Origin: Saprospiraceae bacterium
GTDB lineage: Bacteria > Bacteroidota > Bacteroidia > Chitinophagales > Saprospiraceae
Assembly (NCBI GenBank): GCA_016714445.1
Contig: JADJNF010000010.1
Span: 357,501-421,500 of the forward strand
Direction of reading: 5' to 3'
Length of the DNA: 64,000 nt
Shown: positions 19,201-25,574 of the stretch, piece after piece
Layout of the letters: each line of letters starts with the position of its first letter
How positions within the stretch are numbered: the stretch's first letter is position 1
The notes under the pieces: model-generated
Database searches by the model: none
Told to the model about the DNA's origin: nothing
The model's input: the letters and a program-made list of their open reading frames with translations, nothing else
Program-made: the position numbers and the translations under genes

Positions 19201-19871
19201 ACATATAAGGTATCGTAATTATTGGTGTTGTAGACTAAATCACCTACACTCTGATGATCCCAAAAATCACTTATGACGGTCCATGTTACTCCCGCGTCGT
19301 TCGATTTCCATAAGCCCCCTTCAGGTGCTGATGCCCAAACCATATTGGTATTAGTAGGGTGAAAATTCACTCTTTCAATACGTCCATTATTGGAGTTAAA
19401 AACAGAATTGCTTTGTCCAATATAAGTAAAATTAGAACTATTTGTATTCCTCGATCCACTTCGATTGGCATAACTCCTTAAAGACTCAAGTTTTTCATCT
19501 TGCCATATATAATTATGCTTGGAATCCTCAAGCTCATTTGTTATAATTAAATATTTTTGAAGCTTCTTAATCATTCTGGGATTTACGTTTTCTGGTCCAT
19601 ATGATTTGAGTTTTTCTTCAAATACTTTCTTTACTGCAGAAGGCCTTAATTTAGAATCATTAAATACCTCTATCCATGGAATTTTATTAAATTCGAGTTT
19701 TTCCAGATAAGATATTATGTTACCTTCATAACTTTGACGTTCACGTTCCCGACTATTTTGACTTAAAACTTTTTCTGTTGAACAAAAACTTAATAAAATA
19801 ACCATCCATAAAATTGAGCGTTGATAACAAAAACTCAAAAATAACTGTGTTGAAACATTGATTTGACTCAT
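13218..19871 (-). CDS. Giant multidomain surface protein, N-terminal part (BNR/sortilin, LamG, MopE, SprB, PKD-like)
   Basis: The frame spans 13218-19931. I start it at the ATG at 19871, which gives a signal peptide ('ILWMVILLSFCSTEKVLSQ') and leaves room for a promoter between it and the repeats at 19947-19979. The resulting protein is 2217 residues. An N-terminal region is followed by a long BNR/sortilin-type propeller region (nt 19430 to about 17470) with many 'SxDGGxTW' Asp-box motifs. Next come three LamG domains alternating with three MopE-type putative metal-binding repeats ('DNDGYG ... DCNDxNxxIxPxxxExCGNxxDxxCxG'; nt 16500, 15680, 14810), one SprB repeat, three PKD-like repeats and a beta-helix beginning 'GSGSLRQAI'. 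The frame stops inside the beta-helix at 13218; the continuation is in the next ORF, shifted by one base. Together they form one T9SS cargo of about 5,260 residues. Confidence 0.8.
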   Translation of the reverse strand: MSQINVSTQLFLSFCYQRSILWMVILLSFCSTEKVLSQNSRERERQSYEGNIISYLEKLEFNKIPWIEVFNDSKLRPSAVKKVFEEKLKSYGPENVNPRMIKKLQKYLIITNELEDSKHNYIWQDEKLESLRSYANRSGSRNTNSSNFTYIGQSNSVFNSNNGRIERVNFHPTNTNMVWASAPEGGLWKSNDAGVTWTVISDFWDHQSVGDLVYNTNNYDTLYVATDDHDSFFNQNRGVLRSVDGGNTWAIVGLPNSMATQIFKLAMAPDGRTLYACTNSGLFKSSNHGVTWVKNTSLPASAKANDIEFHPTNPQIVYLTTRSGTDQHPIGGTNTSYFYISIDGGSTFTLKTCPLDSEGRPAQVSVSSNNPDIAYISVYPNENYTSNGGMVMKYTYSTDAIITLVSPSYSFPGIWVGGAWDFRMEVNPNNANHIIYGSVQVFQSFNGGNTWQLINSPHVDQHDYKWQAGTNRVWFADDGGLSYTTDNGNTWTNIKNLPVTQLSSIRSSKFGSNFLIGLQDAGVQVNMNGHWFEPLGGDGLEVAVDPVDSNIVYGSIQQGQHLQRTIYNPATQTYTSKTLLTNTQIGHDAVWRQKIIIDAADRNTIYTNYRDIWKSTNRGDSWINMTNGILGNGTRPIEFIYQAPSDPNILIAGYYDDSFNSFLKKSIDGGQTWTSITKPSSVVFSSVLTNIAFHPHDPNTMWMIGHGLVSKTTNGSMTWTPVSGTLPNFDLLSIAYQEGTNNGFYVSTSLGNIWYHDDNINDYVLYENNLPNIRTTEIEVLPHINKIRAATWGRGSWESPLHTSSTNLCNKPAPPIIAYTVCATSSMMTIGAAPSGYNIIWEKNGVLISGQTTTSYMATTDGVYRARYLQNSGTCHSYYSDPANVTLRTQPTLLNGNGLRFDGVNDHLLSTNDVNLANSSFTISLWAKRQNVGNWQTLFSIGNSGQTNKLISARLTNGNVIIFGFEGNDLTSANTYSDTDWHHWTFVYDKSIVAPAHNRFIYKDGELVAGDRTNVDFSGNGLLRVGSHLIGSNQFFSGVIDDMKIWNTSRSLIQIRQDMFCTPSCYASDMKLYLPFTDGVAGGNNSALTHIADYSLNVSNPQLVNFTKTGSTSNIVSGLNVFNAFVDNDNDGYGSTVITECYMGGWVSNNQDCNDSNSAIHPYVNEICGNAIDDDCDGNTDIEINKTIHVGGLGKTISVPNLAHQSAFTVEAWVKIDNTNTNKVIEWLGGTNSAYFVVDNTGRLYYEGGGNAWNGGSTISAGQWVHVALVHDGYGSNNVKTYLNGNLNWTATLSDLTSNTSTKIGTNFEGAIDDFRYWNAALTQTQINERLNIRLEGNETNLLRYYTMDHGKAGLNNVGLTSVKDKTSNNAHGTLDGLALTGSTSNWVIGRTYPILYQDADADGYGSTTTWSCGSMSGFQSNSYDCNDNNAAIKPGANETCGNGVDENCNGVTDENTLSLGFDGTDDQVNSGNTVGNFGTGNFTIEMQVKTSATSKVLMSKRPTCDANNNFWNLLVNADGKLQIEMRQAGNLNTTVVSSAASVNDNNWHHVAVVRNGSNLKMYIDGVENISVSVSVTNYDNSANLILGSSICNSWFVGQLDEVRIWNIARSANDINLLKNASLTGQESGLQTYFDFNHPMATAAGTNTGMTGLEDRTSNNNDGTLANFALTGRTSNWLGNPGTTTTFYLDADSDGYGNPATTTTACSNPAGYVTNNTDCNDNNANVHPGANEICGNSIDDNCNNQTDEGCNCTIAITSVTPTHESCPNANDGSLQVTATGASNLEYSIDGMTFQMSYTLTNLADGNYTVTVRDANNISCTATQNTTINGGMNNTAGAPSSTPTLCINTALTNITQATTGATGIGTATGLPTGVTAAWASNTITISGTPSQSGTFNYSIPLIGGCGNVNATGTITVNQVNAAGVPSSTPTLCINTSLTDITHFTTGTTGIGTATGLPSGVIAAWASNTITISGTPSQSGTFNYSIPLTGGCGTVNATGTITVNPVNTAGAPSSTPNVVINTALSPTVTHNTIGATGIGTATGLPAGVSSSWSGNTITISGTPSVLGTFNYIIPLTGGCGSVNASGTITVNPVSNSSIIIVTNTNDSGAGSLRQAIIDANSTNGHDTIRFSISGTITLATVLPTITEGVTIDGTSAPGYVSGIPGVIVQTSGSLWAIRVTSNTVNLNISGMKFSGPSTNPAVQVTAGNTINISSVSLMV
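13590..14385 (-). repeat. Second block of three 258-bp PKD-like coding repeats
   Basis: The same 258-bp units as at 10335-11115. The landmark sequence recurs at 13918 and 14176, exactly 258 bp apart. Sequence identity with the other block is high by eye over stretches such as 'aatactgtaattaaaagtgc' and its flanks. Confidence 0.85.
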
Positions 19872-19946
19872 AATAAAAGAAGGATTTGACGGATTTATTA
19901 ACAAAAATTGTTTAATAATCCGGCTCAACATTAATTTGTCTTTAAA

Positions 19947-19979
19947 ATGTTCTGAATGATAGGTTAGATGTTCTGAATG
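19947..19979 (-). promoter_or_regulatory. Direct-repeat pair, probable LytTR operator of the adhesin operon
   Basis: Two perfect 12-bp copies read CATTCAGAACAT on the minus strand (19979-19968 and 19958-19947), with centres exactly 21 bp apart. LytTR regulators bind such direct repeats on one face of the helix with about this spacing. The pair sits 76 bp upstream of the ATG at 19871, just upstream of a plausible weak promoter. A LytTR regulator is encoded on each side of the locus (697-1143 and 22095-22808). Confidence 0.6.
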
Positions 19980-20094
19980 GCAAAAAACCTGAACCCGAAC
20001 ACTAAGAAATTTATTTTTTAACCAATCAATGAATTAAATCAAGGTTCTTGAAAATTAAAGACTTCTATTATTGTATTTTCATTACAAAATTTAC

Positions 20095-20127
20095 CATTCA
20101 GAACTTAAAAGTTACCTCTCAGCACAT
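20095..20127 (+). promoter_or_regulatory. Second direct-repeat pair facing the sensor-kinase gene
   Basis: On the plus strand CATTCAGAACTT (20095-20106) is followed 21 bp later by the weaker copy CTCTCAGCACAT (20116-20127, 9 of 12 matches to the adhesin-side motif). The orientation toward the downstream gene is the same as in the 19947-19979 pair. A possible -33 TTTG lies at 20169-20172. This suggests that the two-component pair regulates itself together with the adhesin operon. Confidence 0.5.
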
Positions 20128-20244
20128 TAAAGGTTCTAAATCATAAGTTTTCAGTCAATCTGAGTACATTTGTTACAGACATTTAATTTTTTGATCAGAG
20201 ACAAATTGATTTTGAATATAATTTTATTTATTTACACCAATACT

Positions 20245-22098
20245 ATGATCAACATGACCAAAGCAAAACAATGCTTATGGCAATTGATTTTTATTGTCTG
20301 CCATAAAGTATTTTCTATTTTCGTTAATAAAATAAAAATTACAACCTTTGTCTTCATTGTTTTTTCTTCAGTAGGTATTTCACAGAACTGTCTGAATGCT
20401 GATCTGGATATATATCACCGGCAAATGCAGGTATATATTCAAAAATTAGAATCTAATCAGGCTATTGCTTATTCGGATTCCATACTATTGATTGTTGAGG
20501 ACAGGAAATTGGGTGATTGTGAAAAAACATACTGGGTCTTATTAGAACGCAGCGAGGCCTTAGAGTTGAATAAAATGTATGAAGAAGCACTAAATATTAA
20601 TTATGACATTGCCCGAAAATCGGAGAAAAATAATTGGTGGTCACTTCTCACGCAAACGCACATATCCATTGCAAGGTGTTATGAGAGCATTGGAAGGCAA
20701 GCAGAGTGTTTTCAACAACTCAGTTTAGCCAGACAAATCATTTCGAAGTATCAATTGGAGACTGTTTATCCCATATTTTGCCTGAGATATGCTTCTTATC
20801 ATCGTATGTATGATGATCAGGACTCAGCAAAAATATACGCCTTAAAATCCATCGAATCAGGTCATAAATATGGTATAGACCGTTCAGTATTTGATGGCCA
20901 TTTATTGATGGGTATATTATCGACCGATCTAGATACGGCCATCTATCATTTTCAAAAGGCGGTGGATATATTCTCAGAAAGAGGAGATTTTTATGGTGCT
21001 GCATCGCAATCCGTAAATATTGCTTCCAGGCTATGGAATGTTAAGAGAAATAAAGAAGCATGGCAGGCTATTCATCGGGCAGAAATGTATCTTTCCAAAA
21101 TAGAAGATAAAACAAAAAATTATTACCTGATACTGTCCTTAATACAACATCAACGTCAATCCATGTTTGAAGCACAAGGAAAACTTGATTCTTCCTATCA
21201 TTACCTCAAATTGGCATACGAAAATGATAATAAAGCTCAATGGTATGTTAATCAGCAAAAAATCACACAAAATGCCGTTGAATTTGCCATCCAGAAAGAA
21301 AAAGAAAAAGTCAAAAACGAACAGCTAATCAGTCTGATTTTAAGAATAGGCCTGGCAGGGATGGGTTTTTTTTTAATATTGTTGAGCTGGGCGTTGTATA
21401 ATAATCAGAAAAAACAAAAACAAATTACACTTCAAAATCAAACGATTATTTCCAAAAATGATTCTCTTAATCAGTCCATCCAAAAACAAGCTGTACTTTT
21501 ATCAGAAATACATCATCGTGTCAAAAACAACTTACAGGTCATCATAAGTCTGCTTACCCTGGAAGGTACAAAATCAAAGAATCCGGATGTTAACATTTTA
21601 TTAGAAGAAATCGGCAGTAAAGTGAAAAGTATTGCTTTGATACATGACCAATTATATAGTTCCGGAGATTTCGAAAAAATAAATCTGAAAAATTATTTTC
21701 ACGAACTATGTACCCATTTTCAGGAATTTCAGTCAGATAATTATAATTTTGACTTTGAGATTGACTGCGATGATGTACATTTGAATCTGGAAACGGTTTT
21801 TCCTTTGGGTATCATATGTACAGAATTGATTAGTAATTCTCTAAAGTATGGTAAAGTGAAAGATCAGAAACTTAAAATATATATTAGCCTTAAACCATTG
21901 AATGAAAAATACCTCATGAAATACTCCGATAACGGTTCGGGATACAGAGATATAAAAGATGGTACTCATTCGGGAAAGATGGGCTTAAACATTATACAGT
22001 TCATGGTCAGGCAGCTACAGGCTGACAGAAATCAATACAATGAACGAGGTGCTGTATTCAGCATATTATTTGAACAAAAACAGGTATCTGTAGTATGA
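20245..22098 (+). CDS. Sensor histidine kinase, TPR sensor and HisKA_2 type
   Basis: The frame is open from a TTG at 20170. I choose the ATG at 20245 (617 residues), because 20170 falls on the promoter-like TTTG and the ATG is followed by a signal-peptide-like hydrophobic stretch ending at 'VGISQ'. The periplasmic part (about residues 35-350) looks like TPR repeats. A transmembrane helix (LILRIGLAGMGFFLILLSWA, about 363-386) leads into a coiled coil and the HisKA_2 dimerisation motif 'EIHHRVKNNLQVI' with the phospho-accepting histidine at 423/424. A HATPase_c domain follows, with N-box 'ELISNSLKYG' and G-box 'DNGSGYRD'. The last four bases overlap the LytTR response regulator (ATGA), its obvious partner. 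The signal is unknown. Confidence 0.88.
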   Translation: MINMTKAKQCLWQLIFIVCHKVFSIFVNKIKITTFVFIVFSSVGISQNCLNADLDIYHRQMQVYIQKLESNQAIAYSDSILLIVEDRKLGDCEKTYWVLLERSEALELNKMYEEALNINYDIARKSEKNNWWSLLTQTHISIARCYESIGRQAECFQQLSLARQIISKYQLETVYPIFCLRYASYHRMYDDQDSAKIYALKSIESGHKYGIDRSVFDGHLLMGILSTDLDTAIYHFQKAVDIFSERGDFYGAASQSVNIASRLWNVKRNKEAWQAIHRAEMYLSKIEDKTKNYYLILSLIQHQRQSMFEAQGKLDSSYHYLKLAYENDNKAQWYVNQQKITQNAVEFAIQKEKEKVKNEQLISLILRIGLAGMGFFLILLSWALYNNQKKQKQITLQNQTIISKNDSLNQSIQKQAVLLSEIHHRVKNNLQVIISLLTLEGTKSKNPDVNILLEEIGSKVKSIALIHDQLYSSGDFEKINLKNYFHELCTHFQEFQSDNYNFDFEIDCDDVHLNLETVFPLGIICTELISNSLKYGKVKDQKLKIYISLKPLNEKYLMKYSDNGSGYRDIKDGTHSGKMGLNIIQFMVRQLQADRNQYNERGAVFSILFEQKQVSVV

Positions 22099-22808
22099 AA
22101 ACCCTTCAAATACTCATTGTCGAAGATGAAGTGCTGATTGCTGAATTTATCAAATTAAACATCCTGGAGAGAGGACACCAGGTGACTAACATAGCTCTGT
22201 CTTTTGATGAAGCATTAGAAGCTTTTCATCTCAGAAGACCTGATCTGATTCTTCTTGATATCAGATTATATGGACTGAAATCGGGCATAGACTTTGCAGC
22301 TTACCTCTCTGAACAAAAAAAACCACCTCCTTATATTTACCTTACTTCACAATACGATCAGCGGATTCTAAGTCAGGCGCTGGAGACGAATCCTTACGGA
22401 TATCTTACTAAACCTATAAGGAAAGAAACACTATGGACAACTGTGGAGTCCGCTTATCATTTACATCAGGCCAGTCAGGTTGTACAGCCTGTTATAACAA
22501 TCCAGGATGGAAAAAATAACTACAACATCAATGCCAATGAAATACTTTATATACAGTCTGATCACATATACGCTAATATAATAACCATCCACGATCAGAA
22601 AATTACAGTTAGAAAATCCTTGCAGCAATTGTTAAACTTATGTGTATCAGATTTTTTGTTCGTCTGTCACAGGAGCTTTATCGTAAATGTTACACACATC
22701 AGTGAGTGGAACAATAATGAAATCATATTAAAAAACAACTTAACCATTCCTATCAGCCGATCCAGGAGGGATGAAATTTTATTGAAACTCAAGGACTTTA
22801 ACCCCTAA
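22095..22808 (+). CDS. LytTR-family response regulator
   Basis: 237 residues. An N-terminal receiver domain has the acidic pair E10/D11, phospho-accepting D55 (in 'LILLDIRL'), the conserved T/S of 'YLTSQYD' and the lysine of 'YLTKPI'. The C-terminal LytTR DNA-binding domain (about residues 135-237) contains 'ILYIQSDHIYANIIT' and 'FLFVCHRSFIVNVTHI'. Translation is coupled to the kinase by a 4-base overlap. The likely targets are the 21-bp-spaced repeats at 19947-19979 and 20095-20127, which would make the adhesin operon and this pair one regulon. That link is inference from position and motif. Confidence 0.92.
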   Translation: MKTLQILIVEDEVLIAEFIKLNILERGHQVTNIALSFDEALEAFHLRRPDLILLDIRLYGLKSGIDFAAYLSEQKKPPPYIYLTSQYDQRILSQALETNPYGYLTKPIRKETLWTTVESAYHLHQASQVVQPVITIQDGKNNYNINANEILYIQSDHIYANIITIHDQKITVRKSLQQLLNLCVSDFLFVCHRSFIVNVTHISEWNNNEIILKNNLTIPISRSRRDEILLKLKDFNP

Positions 22809-23022
22809 TCATTTCCTTCCAAAAAAGATTACACGGGTTTCACATAAAAAACAGCGCAGACTGCAAGCCATGAAATGCTGAGAACCAAGAGTTATACCAA
22901 AAAAGTTTCCGAAAATACAGGTGATGCAAGATTATTTGTAGCTGCACAAAACATTTGGGAATAGTTAACAGTTCAAATGATGGGAATTTATGACCTTTGT
23001 TCATCAATAAAATGTAATGTAT

Positions 23023-24090
23023 ATGAAATACAATTTTTATGCCGGTCCGGCTATACTTCCCCGAGAAGTGATCGAAGAAGCATCCAAAGCAGTACTTGAC
23101 TTTAATGGAATGGGATTTTCCCTTCTTGAAATATCGCACAGAACCAAAGAATTTATAGCAGTGATGGACGAAGCAGTTGCCTTGGTAAAGGAATTGTTAC
23201 ATATTAAAGATGATCATGAAGTACTTTTTCTTTCCGGAGGTGCCAGCTCACAGTTTTTTATGGCTCCTATGAATCTGCTGGACGAATCCATGAAAGCAGC
23301 CTACGTAGATACAGGCACCTGGGCATCAAAAGCCATTAAAGATGGAAAACTGTATGGACAGGTAGATGTCATCGCTTCTTCAAAAGATGCCAACTACTCC
23401 TTTATTCCCAAAGGATATACGATTGATCCATCTTACAGATATCTGCACCTGACCAGTAATAATACGATATACGGAACGCAATATAAATCTTTTCCCGAAA
23501 CCAGTGTTCCTATCATTTGTGATATGTCTTCAGATATTTTCAGCCGTGAAATTGACATCAATAAATTTGACCTGATTTATGCCGGTGCGCAAAAAAATAT
23601 GGGACCAGCCGGTACTACTCTGGTGGTAGTAAGAAAATCAGCATTGGGCAAAGTAAGCAGAAAAATACCGGCCATGTTAAATTATGAAAATCACATCGAA
23701 GCAGGATCAATGTACAATACGCCACCTGTATTTCCGGTGTATGTTTCTATGCTGACACTCCGATGGATAAAAAAGAATGGGGGCGTAGCAGGTATTCAAA
23801 AAATGAACGAAGCAAAAGCGGACGCCTTATATAATGAAATTGAAAGAAATGGTTTGTTCTATACGCCTACAGCTCATGAAGACAGATCCAATATGAATAT
23901 TTGTTTCCTTTTGCATGATACAGAACTGGAAAAAGAGTTTCTGGCAAAATGTAAAGAAGCCGGTTGTTTCGGTCTGGAAGGACACAGATCTGTAGGCGGG
24001 TTCCGAGCTTCCGTATATAATGCCATGAATATGGAAGGCATTGAAGTATTGGTAGGTGTGATGAAAGAATTCGAAAAAGTCAAAGGATAA
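23023..24090 (+). CDS. serC: Phosphoserine aminotransferase
   Basis: Class V PLP aminotransferase converting 3-phosphohydroxypyruvate and glutamate to 3-phosphoserine and 2-oxoglutarate in serine synthesis; it also serves pyridoxine synthesis in some bacteria. The family's N-terminal 'NFYAGPAILP' is intact, as are 'LFLSGGASSQF' (PLP phosphate binding), 'CDMSSDIFS' and the Schiff-base lysine in 'YAGAQKNMGPAG'. 355 residues is normal for SerC. An ATG two codons upstream (23017) is equally possible; I prefer 23023, which matches the usual family N-terminus. serA is not next to it. Confidence 0.93.
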   Translation: MKYNFYAGPAILPREVIEEASKAVLDFNGMGFSLLEISHRTKEFIAVMDEAVALVKELLHIKDDHEVLFLSGGASSQFFMAPMNLLDESMKAAYVDTGTWASKAIKDGKLYGQVDVIASSKDANYSFIPKGYTIDPSYRYLHLTSNNTIYGTQYKSFPETSVPIICDMSSDIFSREIDINKFDLIYAGAQKNMGPAGTTLVVVRKSALGKVSRKIPAMLNYENHIEAGSMYNTPPVFPVYVSMLTLRWIKKNGGVAGIQKMNEAKADALYNEIERNGLFYTPTAHEDRSNMNICFLLHDTELEKEFLAKCKEAGCFGLEGHRSVGGFRASVYNAMNMEGIEVLVGVMKEFEKVKG

Positions 24091-24204
24091 CCAAAAAAAA
24101 TGTTAATTATTTTGGTGTGTGGAATAAAGAGTAGTTTTTGTCACAATTTTTGCACCATTCAGGCAAAAATAGCGCCAAAAAAAATTATTTTCAACTTTTT
24201 AACT

Positions 24205-24249
24205 ACGGATTTCATCCGTCGCTATTCATATTTTGCCCCTACAGGGCAA
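24205..24249. repeat. Pair of short palindromic hairpins
   Basis: ACGGAT-TTC-ATCCGT (24205-24219) is a perfect 6-bp stem with a triloop. It is followed by TTGCCC-CTACA-GGGCAA (24233-24249). Both lie in the 218-bp gap between serC and the next gene. They resemble in form the hairpins of the 29.4-30.5 kb array and of 54.54-54.61 kb. No T-run follows, so a terminator is unlikely. Confidence 0.6.
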
Positions 24250-24308
24250 TGACCAAATAGTTACAAAAAATGGTACCATTTATTATAAACTGATATCGCC
24301 ACTAAAAT

Positions 24309-25040
24309 TTGACCTATTATATAGATATAGACGGCAGTAAAATACCGCTCCGGATCATCGAAGAAAAGAGAAACGGCGCAAGAGTAGCTTTGGGTGGAAC
24401 GCATGTCATCTTGCGGGTACCCAAAGCTTTATTTTTTGGCACCAATGTGGATAAACATGTGGAGTGGGCAAAAAACTGGCTAAAGCAACTCAAATCAACA
24501 AAACCTCAGGTACTTGACAGATATCTTGGATTGAAAAAATATGAAGATGGAGATATTTTTACGATCGGCGGTCAAAATTTTTTATTGGAAATCAGCGAAG
24601 CGGGGCGTGAGAGCGGATACATCAAACTTCATAAAGAAGGGGTTTTACAAATATTAATTCCCGATAAAAATAATTATGACCGGCAAAAACTACTCAAAAG
24701 TCTTCTTATAAAATTTACACAAAAATACTTTCTACCTGAAATCACCCGCAAAGTAAAATACTTTAACGACCTCCACTTTCAAAAGCCCATCAGCAATGTG
24801 CGGCTGAAATACAATAAATCCAACTGGGGCAGCTGTTCTACAGGGAAAAATTTAAATTTTTCGGTGCGTCTGTTTTTTGCTCCTGAAGATGTCATAAATT
24901 ATGTGGTCATCCATGAACTGGCTCACTTGGTTGAGATGAATCATTCTGACAGATTCTGGAATATAGTAGGTAGTATCATGCCGGACTACATGGAAAAAGA
25001 AAGGATACTAAAAATAAACAGCGGTAGATTTGATTTTTGA
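24309..25040 (+). CDS. YgjP-like zinc metallopeptidase (SprT/M48-related)
   Basis: 243 residues beginning with TTG; the preceding in-frame codon run holds a TAA only two codons upstream, and no ATG fits better. The conserved C-terminal part has 'VRLKYNKSNWGSCSTGKNLNFS' and the zinc-binding HExxH in 'VVIHELAHLVEMNHSDRFW', typical of the YgjP/DUF45 family. The substrate is unknown; members often accompany restriction or repair genes, but here the neighbours are serC and the convergent fur. The family call is firm, the function is not. Confidence 0.85.
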   Translation: MTYYIDIDGSKIPLRIIEEKRNGARVALGGTHVILRVPKALFFGTNVDKHVEWAKNWLKQLKSTKPQVLDRYLGLKKYEDGDIFTIGGQNFLLEISEAGRESGYIKLHKEGVLQILIPDKNNYDRQKLLKSLLIKFTQKYFLPEITRKVKYFNDLHFQKPISNVRLKYNKSNWGSCSTGKNLNFSVRLFFAPEDVINYVVIHELAHLVEMNHSDRFWNIVGSIMPDYMEKERILKINSGRFDF

Positions 25041-25088
25041 ATCAAAAGGATTGTTTTCCGGAAATTTAATCTTTTATCTGTTATTTGC

Positions 25089-25565
25089 TTAATTTTTTCT
25101 GTGCTCGCAAACTTCCTTCCTGCACTTACCATATAAATTTAGTGAGTGATGTGTCACTTCAAATTCAAGAATATCCCCCATCATAGATTTAATCTGTTGG
25201 ATACGAGGGTCACAAAACTCCAGCACTTCTCCGCAATTGAGACATATGAGGTGATCATGTTGCTTAAAACCATATGATTTTTCGTATTGTGCCAGATTTT
25301 TACCAAACTGATGTTTTGTGATGAGATCACAACTGACCAGAAGTTCCAGTGTATTATATACTGTAGCCCTGCTTACCCGATAATTCTGGTTTTTCATATG
25401 TATGTAGAGTGCCTCAGCATCGAAGTGATCTGTCCGTCTGTATATTTCTTCCAAAATTGCGTAACGTTCAGGAGTTTTCCTTAGTGAAAACTTCTCCAGG
25501 TGTGTAGAAAAAATAGTTTTTACTTCTGCCACTATCTGCTCCAGCTTATCAGGTGCACTTGTCAT
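25089..25565 (-). CDS. Fur-family transcriptional regulator
   Basis: 158 residues. An N-terminal winged helix ('KTPERYAILEEIYRRTDHFDAE', 'VSRATVYNTLELLVSCDLI') is followed by the dimerisation domain with the metal-ligand histidines 'QHDHLICLNCGEVLEF' and a second cysteine pair 'CRKEVC' forming the structural zinc site. It could be Fur, PerR or Zur; the sequence does not settle which. It starts 9 bases after the stop of the rel gene, so the two are co-transcribed. Confidence 0.9.
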   Translation of the reverse strand: MTSAPDKLEQIVAEVKTIFSTHLEKFSLRKTPERYAILEEIYRRTDHFDAEALYIHMKNQNYRVSRATVYNTLELLVSCDLITKHQFGKNLAQYEKSYGFKQHDHLICLNCGEVLEFCDPRIQQIKSMMGDILEFEVTHHSLNLYGKCRKEVCEHRKN

Positions 25566-25574
25566 ATATACAAC

